Shown here piece after piece: positions 9,042 through 18,053 of a stretch of DNA of 64,000 nucleotides. Position 1 is the stretch's first letter; each line of letters opens with the position of its first letter. Made by a program: the position numbers and the translations under genes. The stretch covers positions 198,428-262,427 of the forward strand of contig NZ_FPAZ01000003.1 of assembly GCF_900116435.1 (NCBI RefSeq), read 5' to 3'. Source of the DNA: Pseudoalteromonas lipolytica. GTDB taxonomy: Bacteria; Pseudomonadota; Gammaproteobacteria; Enterobacterales; Alteromonadaceae. Below the pieces are notes generated by a model, which saw only the letters and a program-made list of their open reading frames with translations, was not told the origin of the DNA and did no database searches.

Positions 9042-11282
9042 ATGATAAAAATAATAAAAATGATTTCTACTTTTTTAATAATGAGTATGGCGGATGTTTT
9101 TTCTGCTTCTGCAAGCCCGATAGAGCTTGAGCAAAGTACACTGTTGCTGATCCCAAGCACAATTATGATGCTCTTGCTGCCATATTTGCTATTTGTCATT
9201 TACAAACTAAAGCGTTCTCGACATCAGCTGCGAATCTCTGAACATCGACTAAAAAGTACCGTAGAAGGCAGTGGTGATACCCTATGGGACTGGAACATAA
9301 AAACGGGCGAAGTAATACGTATCAACGATAAATACACCACAGATACGAATAACGCCAACGGCTTCCCTCCTAATCGAGACCTTATTCACCCACATGATTT
9401 ACCACACGTTGAAAATGCACTCAAAAGACATTTTGCAGAACACACTGCATTTTTCGAAGCAAGTTACCGAATTAAAGATAGTTTTGATCGCTGGCACTGG
9501 GTATTAGACCGTGGAAAAATTATCGAAAAAGATACCAACCTAAACCCCTTACGAATGACAGGCACTGTCAGAGATATTTCACAGCTAAAATCAACAGAAG
9601 CCCGTTTAAACCTATTTGCTAAATGTGTTGAATCGCTGACTGATGCAATTGCTATCTACGACAAAAACTTTAAGCTTGTTGATTTAAACCCGAGCTTTTT
9701 AACTCTGTTTGGCGGCAGCCGTGAACAGTATTTAAAGAAAGATTTTGCACTGCTTGGCTACGACCAAAGTTATGTCGACGAAATTAAAGCCACCGTAAAA
9801 GCCACCGAACATTGGCAACAAGAAGTCAAACTTAAAAATGCTCAACGTCAATTATTACCCATTGAAATTTCAATTGATGAAATTAAAAATGAGCATAATC
9901 AAATTTGTAATTACGTGGTTGTTTATTCTGATCAAACCGAGCGTAAAAAAGCGGAGTCTCAATTACATAACCTATCAAACAGAGACCGGACGACCGGCTT
10001 GCCTAACCGAAACTTATTTTTCACCAATTTAAAAAAACTCGCAAAGCAAGACAATCACCATGCTCTTTTAGTGTTTGACCTAGACAACTTTAAAAAAATT
10101 AATGACTCATTAGGTCATCAACTAGGTGACAGTCTCCTAGCTAAACTGGCAATGCGTTTAAATAAACTCACTCGCGAGAAAGATGTGTTTTATCGTTTGG
10201 GTGGTGATGAATTTGCACTGGTTATGTCGGGCACTAACGACATTCATACCATCACACGGATGGCTAAACTATTTTTAGCCGCAATAGCCACCCCTTTTAA
10301 TATGGCAGGCCATGAGCTGGTAATTACCTCAAGTGTCGGAATCGTGCTGTTTCCAGAAGACGGTAATACCCCCGAGCTATTGCTAAAAAATGCCGATACT
10401 GCGATGTATCACGCAAAGAAAAAAGGCAACAGCTACTTATTCTTTAATGACACAATGAACCGTGAGGCGGTAAAGCGCTTACAAATTGAAAACTTAATGC
10501 GCTACGGATTAAAAGAGGATCATTTCGAAGTCTATTACCAACCGAAAATGAATATTCACACCGGTAAACTCGATGGCATGGAAGCACTCGTCCGCTTTAT
10601 CACTCCTAAAAAGGGGATTATAAGCCCGGGCGTCTTTATTCCGATTGCCGAAGAAACAGGGCAAATTATTGAAATTGGTGAAGTGGTCTTAAATAAAGCC
10701 TGTCGCGATGTGAAAAACTGGATAGATCAAGGCCTCTTTAATGGCCGTGTTGCGGTGAACTTATCCGCTAAGCAATTTAGTTTACCCGACTTAACCACTC
10801 GCATTGATTTAATATTACAAAAGAACGAGTTGCCCTCTTATTTTCTCGAACTCGAAATTACCGAAGGCACCGTAATGGATGACCCGCAAGAAGCCATTGC
10901 AGTCATGCGCTCGTTAAGCGCTAGAGGTATTCACTTAGCGATGGATGACTTTGGCACCGGTTATTCATCCCTCGCCTATCTAAAACAGTTTCCACTAAAC
11001 ACGCTTAAAGTTGATAAAGCATTTATTGATGATATGCAAACTGAGCGGGGCCGGAACATGGTTGACTCAATCGTTACCATCGCACACAACCTAGAGTTAC
11101 ATGTTGTTGCCGAAGGGGTTGAACAAGCTAAACAAGTAGAGATGTTAAAAGAATTAAAGTGTCAAACGGTGCAAGGTTATTATTACTCAAAACCATTGTC
11201 ACACCCTGAATTTACCGCATTTTTGAAAAGCCAACTCACTAAGTCAGCTCCAAGTTTAATCAGGAGTGTAAACGTTAATTAA
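9042..11282 (+). CDS. Membrane-bound PAS-GGDEF-EAL protein (c-di-GMP metabolism)
   Basis: 746 residues. Two N-terminal hydrophobic segments (about 5-25 and 35-55) anchor it; PAS-type domains follow (about 68-190 and 195-305, with WHWVLDRGKI typical of PAC), then a GGDEF domain with an intact RLGGDEF near 384-390 and an EAL domain with GMEALVRF near 511-518 and DDFGTGYSSLAYL. Both active-site motifs are intact, so it may make or break c-di-GMP; which activity dominates cannot be read from sequence. An AAGG about ten bases upstream supports the ATG. Its last four bases overlap the small opposite-strand gene. Confidence 0.93.
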   Translation: MIKIIKMISTFLIMSMADVFSASASPIELEQSTLLLIPSTIMMLLLPYLLFVIYKLKRSRHQLRISEHRLKSTVEGSGDTLWDWNIKTGEVIRINDKYTTDTNNANGFPPNRDLIHPHDLPHVENALKRHFAEHTAFFEASYRIKDSFDRWHWVLDRGKIIEKDTNLNPLRMTGTVRDISQLKSTEARLNLFAKCVESLTDAIAIYDKNFKLVDLNPSFLTLFGGSREQYLKKDFALLGYDQSYVDEIKATVKATEHWQQEVKLKNAQRQLLPIEISIDEIKNEHNQICNYVVVYSDQTERKKAESQLHNLSNRDRTTGLPNRNLFFTNLKKLAKQDNHHALLVFDLDNFKKINDSLGHQLGDSLLAKLAMRLNKLTREKDVFYRLGGDEFALVMSGTNDIHTITRMAKLFLAAIATPFNMAGHELVITSSVGIVLFPEDGNTPELLLKNADTAMYHAKKKGNSYLFFNDTMNREAVKRLQIENLMRYGLKEDHFEVYYQPKMNIHTGKLDGMEALVRFITPKKGIISPGVFIPIAEETGQIIEIGEVVLNKACRDVKNWIDQGLFNGRVAVNLSAKQFSLPDLTTRIDLILQKNELPSYFLELEITEGTVMDDPQEAIAVMRSLSARGIHLAMDDFGTGYSSLAYLKQFPLNTLKVDKAFIDDMQTERGRNMVDSIVTIAHNLELHVVAEGVEQAKQVEMLKELKCQTVQGYYYSKPLSHPEFTAFLKSQLTKSAPSLIRSVNVN

Positions 11283-11485
11283 GGGCGCCAACCACATGCC
11301 TGACGGCCAACATGGCGAACAAAAGCACGGCGGTAGTGCACATTAAACAAACACCAAGCAATGGGCCCAAGCACGCCCCCTAAAAACATCCAACGTTTTA
11401 CAGGCATTCCCTTCGAAAGCGACTCTAAATACATCACCAATACAAATAAACAACTCAGTAGAATTAGCAGCACACAGCACCTCAT
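11279..11485 (-). CDS. Possible small membrane protein (68 aa)
   Basis: A 68-residue frame with two hydrophobic stretches (about 3-22 and 31-48) separated by a basic turn (SKGMPVKRW), ending VHYRRAFVRHVGRQACGWRP. The pattern of hydrophobic helices and basic caps, and the segment GMPVKRWMFLGGVLGP, look protein-like rather than random. No clear Shine-Dalgarno precedes its ATG and it is convergent with the GGDEF-EAL gene with a 4-bp overlap. I do not recognise the family. A competing out-of-frame ORF covers 11343-11549, so this call is tentative. Confidence 0.5.
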   Translation of the reverse strand: MRCCVLLILLSCLFVLVMYLESLSKGMPVKRWMFLGGVLGPIAWCLFNVHYRRAFVRHVGRQACGWRP

Positions 11486-11646
11486 TAAAAACAGCGCGCA
11501 GTGTATATAATTTAAGCACAGGTTTAAACCATGAAGCTGTAATAGCCACTATAAAGACGGGTTATATTCTATTACTATCAATTGCAAAGCGTTAAAAAAT
11601 GCGTGAAATGATATACAGAATAAAGTCGAGGATATAATATAGGAAC

Positions 11647-11659
11647 GTGCCTGTGGCAC
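11647..11659 (+). other. Small hairpin in the leader of the DUF4234 gene
   Basis: GTGCC (11647-11651) and GGCAC (11655-11659) can pair around a 3-base loop, about 35 bases before the ATG. It has no T-tract, so it is not a terminator. A short stabilising or regulatory leader hairpin is possible, but nothing further can be said. Confidence 0.3.
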
Positions 11660-11693
11660 CTAAGGAAAAAACAATAAAATATGAGGATATATT

Positions 11694-12170
11694 ATGTCTA
11701 ATGAAACCAGCAATCTATACCAAGCGCCCGAAGCTACCCTAACAGATGCAAACAGCAGTGGTAATAAACCAATCTTAAACTTTGACCGTTTCTCTGCGTG
11801 GGGCGTGTTCTTTTTAAGTGTTTTTACACTGGGCATTTACAGTGTTTATTGGCTAGTAAATCGCACAAATCTTGCAAATTCACTCGCTAAACATCAAGTT
11901 AGCCAAGGTTTAATTTACGGCTATGTTGGTTTATACGCGGTGAATATTATTTTATCGATTGCGGGAGTTAGCCCCGAACTTGGGGGGGTTGTGTCGCTTA
12001 TTTCTTTTGTTGTCGCGATCATTCTTATCTTTTCACTGCGTACTTCTTTAACTGAGTTAATTAACGAAAGCAGTGATGAGCCTGTCAAACTAAATGGTAT
12101 TTTAACCTTTTTCTTCAACGTGATTTACTTTCAATATAAAATCAACGAAGCAATAGACAAGCAAAAATAA
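11694..12170 (+). CDS. DUF4234-type small integral membrane protein
   Basis: 158 residues with a polar N-terminus (1-35) and three to four membrane segments. The segment FSAWGVFFLSVFTLGIYSVYWLVNRTNLAN (about 34-62) is characteristic of DUF4234-like proteins, whose function is unknown. A GAGGA eight bases before the ATG gives a good start. The gene stands alone between the opposite-strand small ORF and the convergent MoxR operon, and ends in a shared palindromic terminator. Membrane location is secure; the role is not. Confidence 0.8.
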   Translation: MSNETSNLYQAPEATLTDANSSGNKPILNFDRFSAWGVFFLSVFTLGIYSVYWLVNRTNLANSLAKHQVSQGLIYGYVGLYAVNIILSIAGVSPELGGVVSLISFVVAIILIFSLRTSLTELINESSDEPVKLNGILTFFFNVIYFQYKINEAIDKQK

Positions 12171-12183
12171 TCGTTACAAACGT

Positions 12184-12213
12184 AAAAAAGGCATTGAATT
12201 CAATGCCTTTTTT
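12184..12213. terminator. Bidirectional terminator (perfect 30-bp palindrome)
   Basis: A6-GGCATTGAATTCAATGCC-T6 forms a perfect palindrome centred on the GAATTC at 12196-12201. It provides a U-tract on both strands, so it can end the DUF4234 transcript (+) and the six-gene DUF58 operon (-). Confidence 0.9.
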
Positions 12214-12221
12214 ATTACCTG

Positions 12222-13541
12222 CTAGAGAGCACCTGAGTGCTTCACATTTAAATACGTATTCAACACATGTGGCAGTAGTTGCGTAGGCTTACAATCAATA
12301 GCGATGACACCTTGCTTTTTAAGCTTTGCCATATTGGCTTTGTGTGCATTAAGTAAAGCAAGTGCCGCACAATAACTAGTTGCATCTTCATACTTCTCGA
12401 TTGGCTCATCGAGTACCTCAGCCACTGCACGGTTATTTATATTGATAAGCGCTACAAGGTGGTGCTTTTGCAGCATTTTTATGGCTGGGAGCAATTCATC
12501 AATACTCTGCTCATCTAACGTTGTCACCAAGAGCACTAAAGAGCGTTTAGTTCGCTTAGCAATAAGTTGATTAACCGCGACTAAATAGTCACTGCTGCTA
12601 TTATCGGGGTATAAATCATAAAAATGATTCATCACCCGCGAGACATTCTGCGCCCCTTTAACATCTGGTAACCAACGCAAGGCTTGATTGAAACTTTGCA
12701 TACTGAACCAGTCACCTTGTTTTAAAACGGTGTGAGCGAGCAATAAAAGTGCATTTAATGCATGATCAAAGTGAGTGCCTTCGTTTGCTTCAATCGCCAT
12801 TTTTTTAGATGCATCAAGCATCACAATCACATGCTGATTCTGCTCTTCTTGGTATTCACGAGAAATTAATTTACGACGTTTACTGGTCGCTTGCCAGTCA
12901 ATTTGCCTAACACTATCACCTTGCCGGTATTCCCTTAATTGATGAAACTCAATACCTTCACCCCGCTTTTTGGTTAACTTTAAGCCATTAATTGGCTTAT
13001 TGGTTACGCCATTAAGGTGTTGCTTTGAGGTTACACGACTAAAATCAGGGTACACTTTTAACCGAGTCTCTTGCTTGACTAACCAGCTAGATTGCCACAG
13101 CCCAAAAGACGAGCCAACTCTGAGCTCAATAGCGGTTATGTCAGCATCACCGCGTTTATGAGCACGAATATTAAAGCTCAGCTGTGCTTGCTGCATCGCT
13201 GTTAAAAATACCGTCTGTTGCGGCTCAGCAAGCTCTATGGCCTGACTTAAATGCAGACTGGCATCGAGAAGCAGGGGCTGCTTAGCGGTGTTATTGATAG
13301 TAAGCTGAACTGGCTGCCAACGATACAATGCCATATTTTGGCTCGTCGACAATTCTGTTGATAACAGCGGCTGCGACTTTGACGCCATTAAGTCAATCCA
13401 TGTAATCACGACAGGCACCAATAATAACGCCGTCATTATTACGCTTCCAAGCTCAGCTATAGCACAGACAAGCACCATCAGCACAACTGCACATAGCAGT
13501 AAAACAAGGCGTTTGGCAGGTCTAAGCTTAATTCGAATCAT
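12222..13541 (-). CDS. DUF58 (VWA-like) membrane protein of MoxR operon 1
   Basis: 439 residues. Two N-terminal membrane helices (about 12-31 and 33-51) precede an Ig-like region, then the DUF58 core with the conserved EFHQLREYRQGDSVRQIDWQATSKR segment and a VWA-type fold with MLDASKKM as the metal-site region. DUF58 proteins typically pair with MoxR ATPases as the VWA-type partner. Here moxR lies immediately upstream with a 4-bp overlap. It is the last gene of the six-gene operon and is followed by the palindromic terminator. It is longer than the DUF58 of operon 2 (314 aa), which lacks the membrane helices. Confidence 0.9.
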   Translation of the reverse strand: MIRIKLRPAKRLVLLLCAVVLMVLVCAIAELGSVIMTALLLVPVVITWIDLMASKSQPLLSTELSTSQNMALYRWQPVQLTINNTAKQPLLLDASLHLSQAIELAEPQQTVFLTAMQQAQLSFNIRAHKRGDADITAIELRVGSSFGLWQSSWLVKQETRLKVYPDFSRVTSKQHLNGVTNKPINGLKLTKKRGEGIEFHQLREYRQGDSVRQIDWQATSKRRKLISREYQEEQNQHVIVMLDASKKMAIEANEGTHFDHALNALLLLAHTVLKQGDWFSMQSFNQALRWLPDVKGAQNVSRVMNHFYDLYPDNSSSDYLVAVNQLIAKRTKRSLVLLVTTLDEQSIDELLPAIKMLQKHHLVALININNRAVAEVLDEPIEKYEDATSYCAALALLNAHKANMAKLKKQGVIAIDCKPTQLLPHVLNTYLNVKHSGAL

Positions 13542-14521
13542 GAGCGAGGTGCTTCAACACTGGCTAATATGGCATTGATAACTTCGTCGTACGACACCCC
13601 TTCTAACTCTAAATCAGCCGATAAGATCAAACGGTGTCTTAAAATATTAGGGGCGACTGATTTTACATCATCTGGGATCACAAAATCGCGCCCATTCATC
13701 AATGCGATTACTTTTGCAGCCTTAATCAGGTTTATTGATGCTCGTAAACCTGCGCCGTGCAATACACCTTGCCAAGTTCGTGAATTACGAACAATATCGA
13801 CAGCATAATTAAGAATTTTTTCGTCAACTAGCCTATCTGCACATAGCTGCTTAATTTCACTAATACGCGCGGCATCAAGTACTGCTGGCAGTTGCTCAAC
13901 CGTTGATTCATTCGACACCACTTTGGTGTTAAGTTTTAACAACTCCACTTCCGCTTCATGCGAAGGAAAACCCAATTCAACTTTCATCATAAATCGGTCT
14001 AATTCCGCTTCAGGCAACGGGTAAGTCCCTTCTTGATCGAGCGGGTTTTGTGTTGCTAAAACCATAAAAGGAGAATCGATAGAAAGCGATTCACCATCAA
14101 TCGTTATTTGTTGCTCCTGCATCACTTCAAGTAATGAAGACTGGGTTTTTGCGGGTGCACGGTTAATTTCGTCTGCCAATAAAATATTGGTAAAGGCGGG
14201 TCCTTTTTTAATATTGAATTCACCCGACTTCATATCATATAAGCTATGACCAACAACATCTGATGGCATTAAATCAGGCGTAAACTGTACGCGCGAAAAA
14301 TCCACGTTTAAGCTTTTTGCCAATGCCCTAACCAGTAAAGTTTTGCCAAGCCCTGGCACACCTTCAAGCAGTACGTGACCACCTGCAAATAAAACGGTTA
14401 GCACATCTTCAACAATGGCATCTTGACCAACGAGGACACGTGAAATGTTTTGCTTTACTTGTTTTACAGCCTCCGCGGCATCTATCAAGCTCATGCGTTT
14501 ATTTTCCAGTTCCGTGCTCAT
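13538..14521 (-). CDS. MoxR-family AAA+ ATPase (operon 1)
   Basis: 327 residues. Walker A GVPGLGKT at 54-61, Walker B and following MoxR motif LLADEINRAPAKTQSSLLEVMQEQQ (about 113-137), and the sensor-1 segment MVLATQNPLDQEGTYPLPEAELDRF. MoxR ATPases act as chaperone-like machines for maturation or assembly of complexes together with VWA proteins. Four-base overlaps with the DUF4350 gene before it and the DUF58 gene after it imply translational coupling. Its target is not evident from context. Confidence 0.93.
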   Translation of the reverse strand: MSTELENKRMSLIDAAEAVKQVKQNISRVLVGQDAIVEDVLTVLFAGGHVLLEGVPGLGKTLLVRALAKSLNVDFSRVQFTPDLMPSDVVGHSLYDMKSGEFNIKKGPAFTNILLADEINRAPAKTQSSLLEVMQEQQITIDGESLSIDSPFMVLATQNPLDQEGTYPLPEAELDRFMMKVELGFPSHEAEVELLKLNTKVVSNESTVEQLPAVLDAARISEIKQLCADRLVDEKILNYAVDIVRNSRTWQGVLHGAGLRASINLIKAAKVIALMNGRDFVIPDDVKSVAPNILRHRLILSADLELEGVSYDEVINAILASVEAPRS

Positions 14522-15666
14522 AATGCATTCCTTAATTGTTTAAATCGTTTGATATATTCTAATCGTTGCTCGCGTGACGTGGGTAATTCACTTACAAGCA
14601 GCTGAGTCACTTGTTGTTTGTCGAAGTGCGTTAAATTAGCAATAATTTGTGCCTGTTTATCATCACTTAACATTTTAAAATTAGGGACTCGCATCTCTAC
14701 TTTGGCATTAAAGTCTTTACGAAGCGCTGTCCATAAATACGCTTCGTGTCCGTGTTGCATGTAGAAATTAGCCACTGCACGAATATGCGCATTAAAACTG
14801 GTTTTAATATCGAAGTCAGGGGCATAGGCTCGACCAATTCGACTACTGATATGCCACACTGTAAACACAACCAATAATAAAAGGCTCACAACAAACTGCC
14901 AGCTCCAGTGCCATATTTTTGCCAGCCAATTAGGGTATGTTAAATAAGGAACATATGTCACTTTATCAGCCCCTTTGCTAAGCCAAAGTAGGAGGCTGCC
15001 ATGGTCAAGGTGGCGTAATCGATAGTTTGTAAATGGTGCCAATGACGGCATTACAATAACGCGGCCTTGCCCAAAAGCGAGGTCACACATAACAGTATCG
15101 CCCTGTTCTGTGTTTGTGCTGACACCTGGGCAATGTTCAATCGTAAATGCACGGCTTAGTTCAAGCGCTAACACGGTGTCTTCATTAATAGCCAAGGTGC
15201 TGTTTTTAGACCCTTCTTTAAGCATTGCAAAGTCATAGTCAAAGGCACTGTCTTTCGCTGAAACGGTGATCCCTAGTTGATTAAAAAACAATGTATTATC
15301 AAGTGCCAACTCATCGCGCTGTCGATTCAATACATACACCAATCGCCCACCTTCAGCCACCCATTCAGCGAGCTGCTGATCTAATTGATACGAATCGGCA
15401 AGCACCGCTTCATCGACAATTAAAATAGTGTGTGGGTCAATGCGTATTTGTTCGCTATCGGCATGTGCAGCAAGGTGTTTATCTTTAAGCCATTTAATGC
15501 CATTTGCGTTTAACAATCGCTGCGCCATGGTGAAATTATCTTTAGCCACATCAGAGTGAAAACCTATTTCGAATTCTTTTTTCTCCCACTCCAGCGACGC
15601 AACCCCCGCAACAATAATAAAACCAAGCAATACCAAAGCAGCAATCAGTACATATTTAAGCTTCAT
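14518..15666 (-). CDS. DUF4350-domain membrane protein
   Basis: 382 residues. One N-terminal membrane helix (about 5-25), an extracytoplasmic GATase-like/DUF4350 region (SDVAKDNFTMAQRLLNANGIKW…DPHTILIVDEAVL…EWVAEGGRLVYV), a second helix near 255-275 (WQFVVSLLLLVVFTVWH) and a cytoplasmic tail. DUF4350 proteins are regularly found with MoxR and DUF58 genes; their function is unknown. It overlaps the DUF4129 gene by 11 bp and moxR by 4 bp. Confidence 0.85.
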   Translation of the reverse strand: MKLKYVLIAALVLLGFIIVAGVASLEWEKKEFEIGFHSDVAKDNFTMAQRLLNANGIKWLKDKHLAAHADSEQIRIDPHTILIVDEAVLADSYQLDQQLAEWVAEGGRLVYVLNRQRDELALDNTLFFNQLGITVSAKDSAFDYDFAMLKEGSKNSTLAINEDTVLALELSRAFTIEHCPGVSTNTEQGDTVMCDLAFGQGRVIVMPSLAPFTNYRLRHLDHGSLLLWLSKGADKVTYVPYLTYPNWLAKIWHWSWQFVVSLLLLVVFTVWHISSRIGRAYAPDFDIKTSFNAHIRAVANFYMQHGHEAYLWTALRKDFNAKVEMRVPNFKMLSDDKQAQIIANLTHFDKQQVTQLLVSELPTSREQRLEYIKRFKQLRNAL

Positions 15667-17113
15667 GAGTACTTTCCTCCTTGCTGGCTGTCATTGCTTT
15701 TATTTCCTCTGTAAGAGCAATAAAATCAAGATCGGGTGTTTGGTGCCCCCAAGCAACACTCACCCACGCTGTAAACAAGCGCGTAAAAATATCGTGTATA
15801 TGCGTCGGTACTTTGGCATCTATCGCACGCTTACATTCACGCTCAGTCATTGAGCGATGTAATCTCACTTGATGTTGCTGCTGCGCCCAACTAAGCGAGT
15901 AATGTAACAAATAAGCCAGCGCTAAACGGTGTTGCCCTGCATTAAAACAACGCAATGCCGAGGCAATTAAATCTGTAGGTAAATCCTGTGCTTTAATTTC
16001 AGCAAACAAACTGGGGATCACGGGCTCTTCTTTATGTCTGGCACGTTCAGGCAGGCTTAAATTGGCAAAAAAACCGCGTTTTTTCATTAAGTAATAGACT
16101 AACCAAATGACTAATAACGCCACTAACACCCATCCCAATACACCAAAAACCTGCCCTATGGCTTCAAAAATATTAAATAACCATGATAAGTCACTCGATG
16201 AGGCTTTTTTGGGTTCAAAAATAGGCGTCCACGTTGTTTCTGTCTCTATCACATTAGGTTCATTATAAAGCGCTGTGACTTGCTCTTTTACCTGTTGTTT
16301 ATCAATTTCATCGGCGTAACTGGCGGACGGTGCAATAGTAACACTGGATAAGAAAAGCAGTGCCAGTGAACACAATACACCACCTAGACGTGCGCGAATA
16401 TTTTTAAAAGCGAGCTCAATATCCCACCCTTCAAGCTCAACTCGACGATGTAAATAAGCTAAAAAGCCCCCCGTGACAAATAAAGGCGCAACGAGTGCAA
16501 TACTTACTATATATAAAGCATTAAAGGCAATTTCTAACCATTCAGGGGCCTCAAAAATCTGATACATCGCTTCTTCAGCAGTAAATGAATACGGCACTAA
16601 TGCAATCGTTAATGCAGAAAACCCCATCAACAAAATAAATTCAAAGTGGACACAAAATAGCATCCAAAGTGTTTGTTTGGGTTTTGTTGAAGCGAACAAC
16701 AGCTGTTTGCGCTTCGCTTTTCGTTCTTTAGACAGTTGCTCTAGTTGTTCAACTGGCGCCAAGAAAGCACGATTAGGACTGAACCTTAAGACACTTAAAT
16801 GCACTAGCATCTCTGCCAACTTTAATTGCTTTAACGACTTTAAACTGTGGCTAATCGAGACCGGTTGATTAAAAACCGCCTTTGACATGTAATCGAGTAT
16901 CGGGCGCTCGAATAAAGGTTTAAGCCACCATATTAAAAAGGCACTCCAGCTCCAATTAAGTAACACGCCCACAATTATAAATAGTGGTAAGGCCATGCAT
17001 AAATACATAAAAAACAAAGAAAAAAAGTGCGATTTAACTAATAACACTGTTAAATCAAAGGTTTCGTAAGCATCACGTTTACGAGGGTTAAAAATCAGGC
17101 GATTAAGCTCCAT
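15656..17113 (-). CDS. DUF4129-domain multi-pass membrane protein
   Basis: 485 residues from the ATG at 17113 (MELNRLIFNPRKRDAYETFDL), which has AAGGGA at good distance; the open frame reaches 17161, but that stretch lies inside spoIIM. N-terminal helices lie around 35-75, with further helices near 165-225 and 250-275 and a last one near 325-345. The C-terminal DUF4129 part (LASALRCFNAGQHRLALAYLLHYSLSWA…LTERE-like…TRLFTAWVSVAWGHQTP) is a helical domain often related to transglutaminase-associated proteins. The role is unknown; the constant operon company suggests a membrane complex with the MoxR ATPase. Confidence 0.83.
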   Translation of the reverse strand: MELNRLIFNPRKRDAYETFDLTVLLVKSHFFSLFFMYLCMALPLFIIVGVLLNWSWSAFLIWWLKPLFERPILDYMSKAVFNQPVSISHSLKSLKQLKLAEMLVHLSVLRFSPNRAFLAPVEQLEQLSKERKAKRKQLLFASTKPKQTLWMLFCVHFEFILLMGFSALTIALVPYSFTAEEAMYQIFEAPEWLEIAFNALYIVSIALVAPLFVTGGFLAYLHRRVELEGWDIELAFKNIRARLGGVLCSLALLFLSSVTIAPSASYADEIDKQQVKEQVTALYNEPNVIETETTWTPIFEPKKASSSDLSWLFNIFEAIGQVFGVLGWVLVALLVIWLVYYLMKKRGFFANLSLPERARHKEEPVIPSLFAEIKAQDLPTDLIASALRCFNAGQHRLALAYLLHYSLSWAQQQHQVRLHRSMTERECKRAIDAKVPTHIHDIFTRLFTAWVSVAWGHQTPDLDFIALTEEIKAMTASKEESTHEA

Positions 17114-18053
17114 AACGCATTCCCTTATAGAGACGATACAGCACATACGCCCAACACCCACTGCCCACTGTATATTTTATTTCATTCGCAATATCGCGCG
17201 GGGACCAAAACGCTTCTATGAAAGCAGCTATCACCAGCATTAAAAAGGCTCCTACAATTAAGGGCAAGGCTTTTTGTGCGGCTTGTTTTATGGCATAAGC
17301 ACGCGTGAATTGACCAGGGTTAAGGAGTGCGTAGCCAATTCGGCACCCTGCTGCAGAGGCAATGATAATCGCTGTCAGTTCAAAAGAGCCATGGGTGATA
17401 ACAAACGAGAAAAACGGTCCTTCAAACCCAACATTTACAATATGTGCGGCAATGGCACCGAAATAAAAACTGTTGAATAACAAGAAAAATGCAGCTCCTA
17501 CACAAAACAACACTCCCCCTGCAAACATTTGAAATGCGATCCCTATATTGTTGTAGATATACACCCCAAACATTAATAAATCTTGTGATGCCCCCCGCTC
17601 AGCAGATTGCACACTTCCACTTGGGTCATACATTTTTTCTATGTTTAGCAACGTACCTTGCCCTAGAAAAGTATACGCTGCATCTGGGTCCAGTCTTACC
17701 CAAATAAAGGCAATTAAAGCTAAGCCCCAAAAAGCCAGCAAATTAACAGCTAACATCACACGGTTTTCATACAGAGCCCGAGGAAACGCTGTTCGTGCGA
17801 CATGCCATAGCTCAGAAAACTGATTGCTACGAGACAAATACAAACGTTTTTGGCCTAACTGCACTAAACGATTTATTTGTTCAACGAGTATGGGGCTGTA
17901 TTGACGGCTTTGAGCGATGGCTAAATCATTACAGATCTTGCGATACAGATTTGGAAAATGAATGGGCAACGACTCTGAACGTTCCATTTCACATAACGCT
18001 TTGAATTCATCCCAGCTTTGTGTGTTCGATTTTACAAATTGGGTTTGTTTCAT
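17103..18053 (-). CDS. SpoIIM/DUF95-family membrane protein
   Basis: 316 residues with about five membrane helices in the second half. The family resembles the SpoIIM stage II sporulation protein, but this organism type does not sporulate; non-sporulating bacteria carry the gene in RDD/MoxR clusters. The segments FNSFYFGAIAAHIVN and FVITHGSFELTAIIIASAAGCRIGYALL, with an HGxFEL motif, are diagnostic. It overlaps the RDD gene by 4 bp upstream and the DUF4129 gene by 11 bp downstream. Function unknown. Confidence 0.88.
   Translation of the reverse strand: MKQTQFVKSNTQSWDEFKALCEMERSESLPIHFPNLYRKICNDLAIAQSRQYSPILVEQINRLVQLGQKRLYLSRSNQFSELWHVARTAFPRALYENRVMLAVNLLAFWGLALIAFIWVRLDPDAAYTFLGQGTLLNIEKMYDPSGSVQSAERGASQDLLMFGVYIYNNIGIAFQMFAGGVLFCVGAAFFLLFNSFYFGAIAAHIVNVGFEGPFFSFVITHGSFELTAIIIASAAGCRIGYALLNPGQFTRAYAIKQAAQKALPLIVGAFLMLVIAAFIEAFWSPRDIANEIKYTVGSGCWAYVLYRLYKGMRYGA

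Noticed and set aside
11343-11549. An alternative minus-strand 68-codon ORF
   Set aside because: It overlaps the more protein-like frame at 11279-11485 and lacks a coherent membrane or domain pattern.
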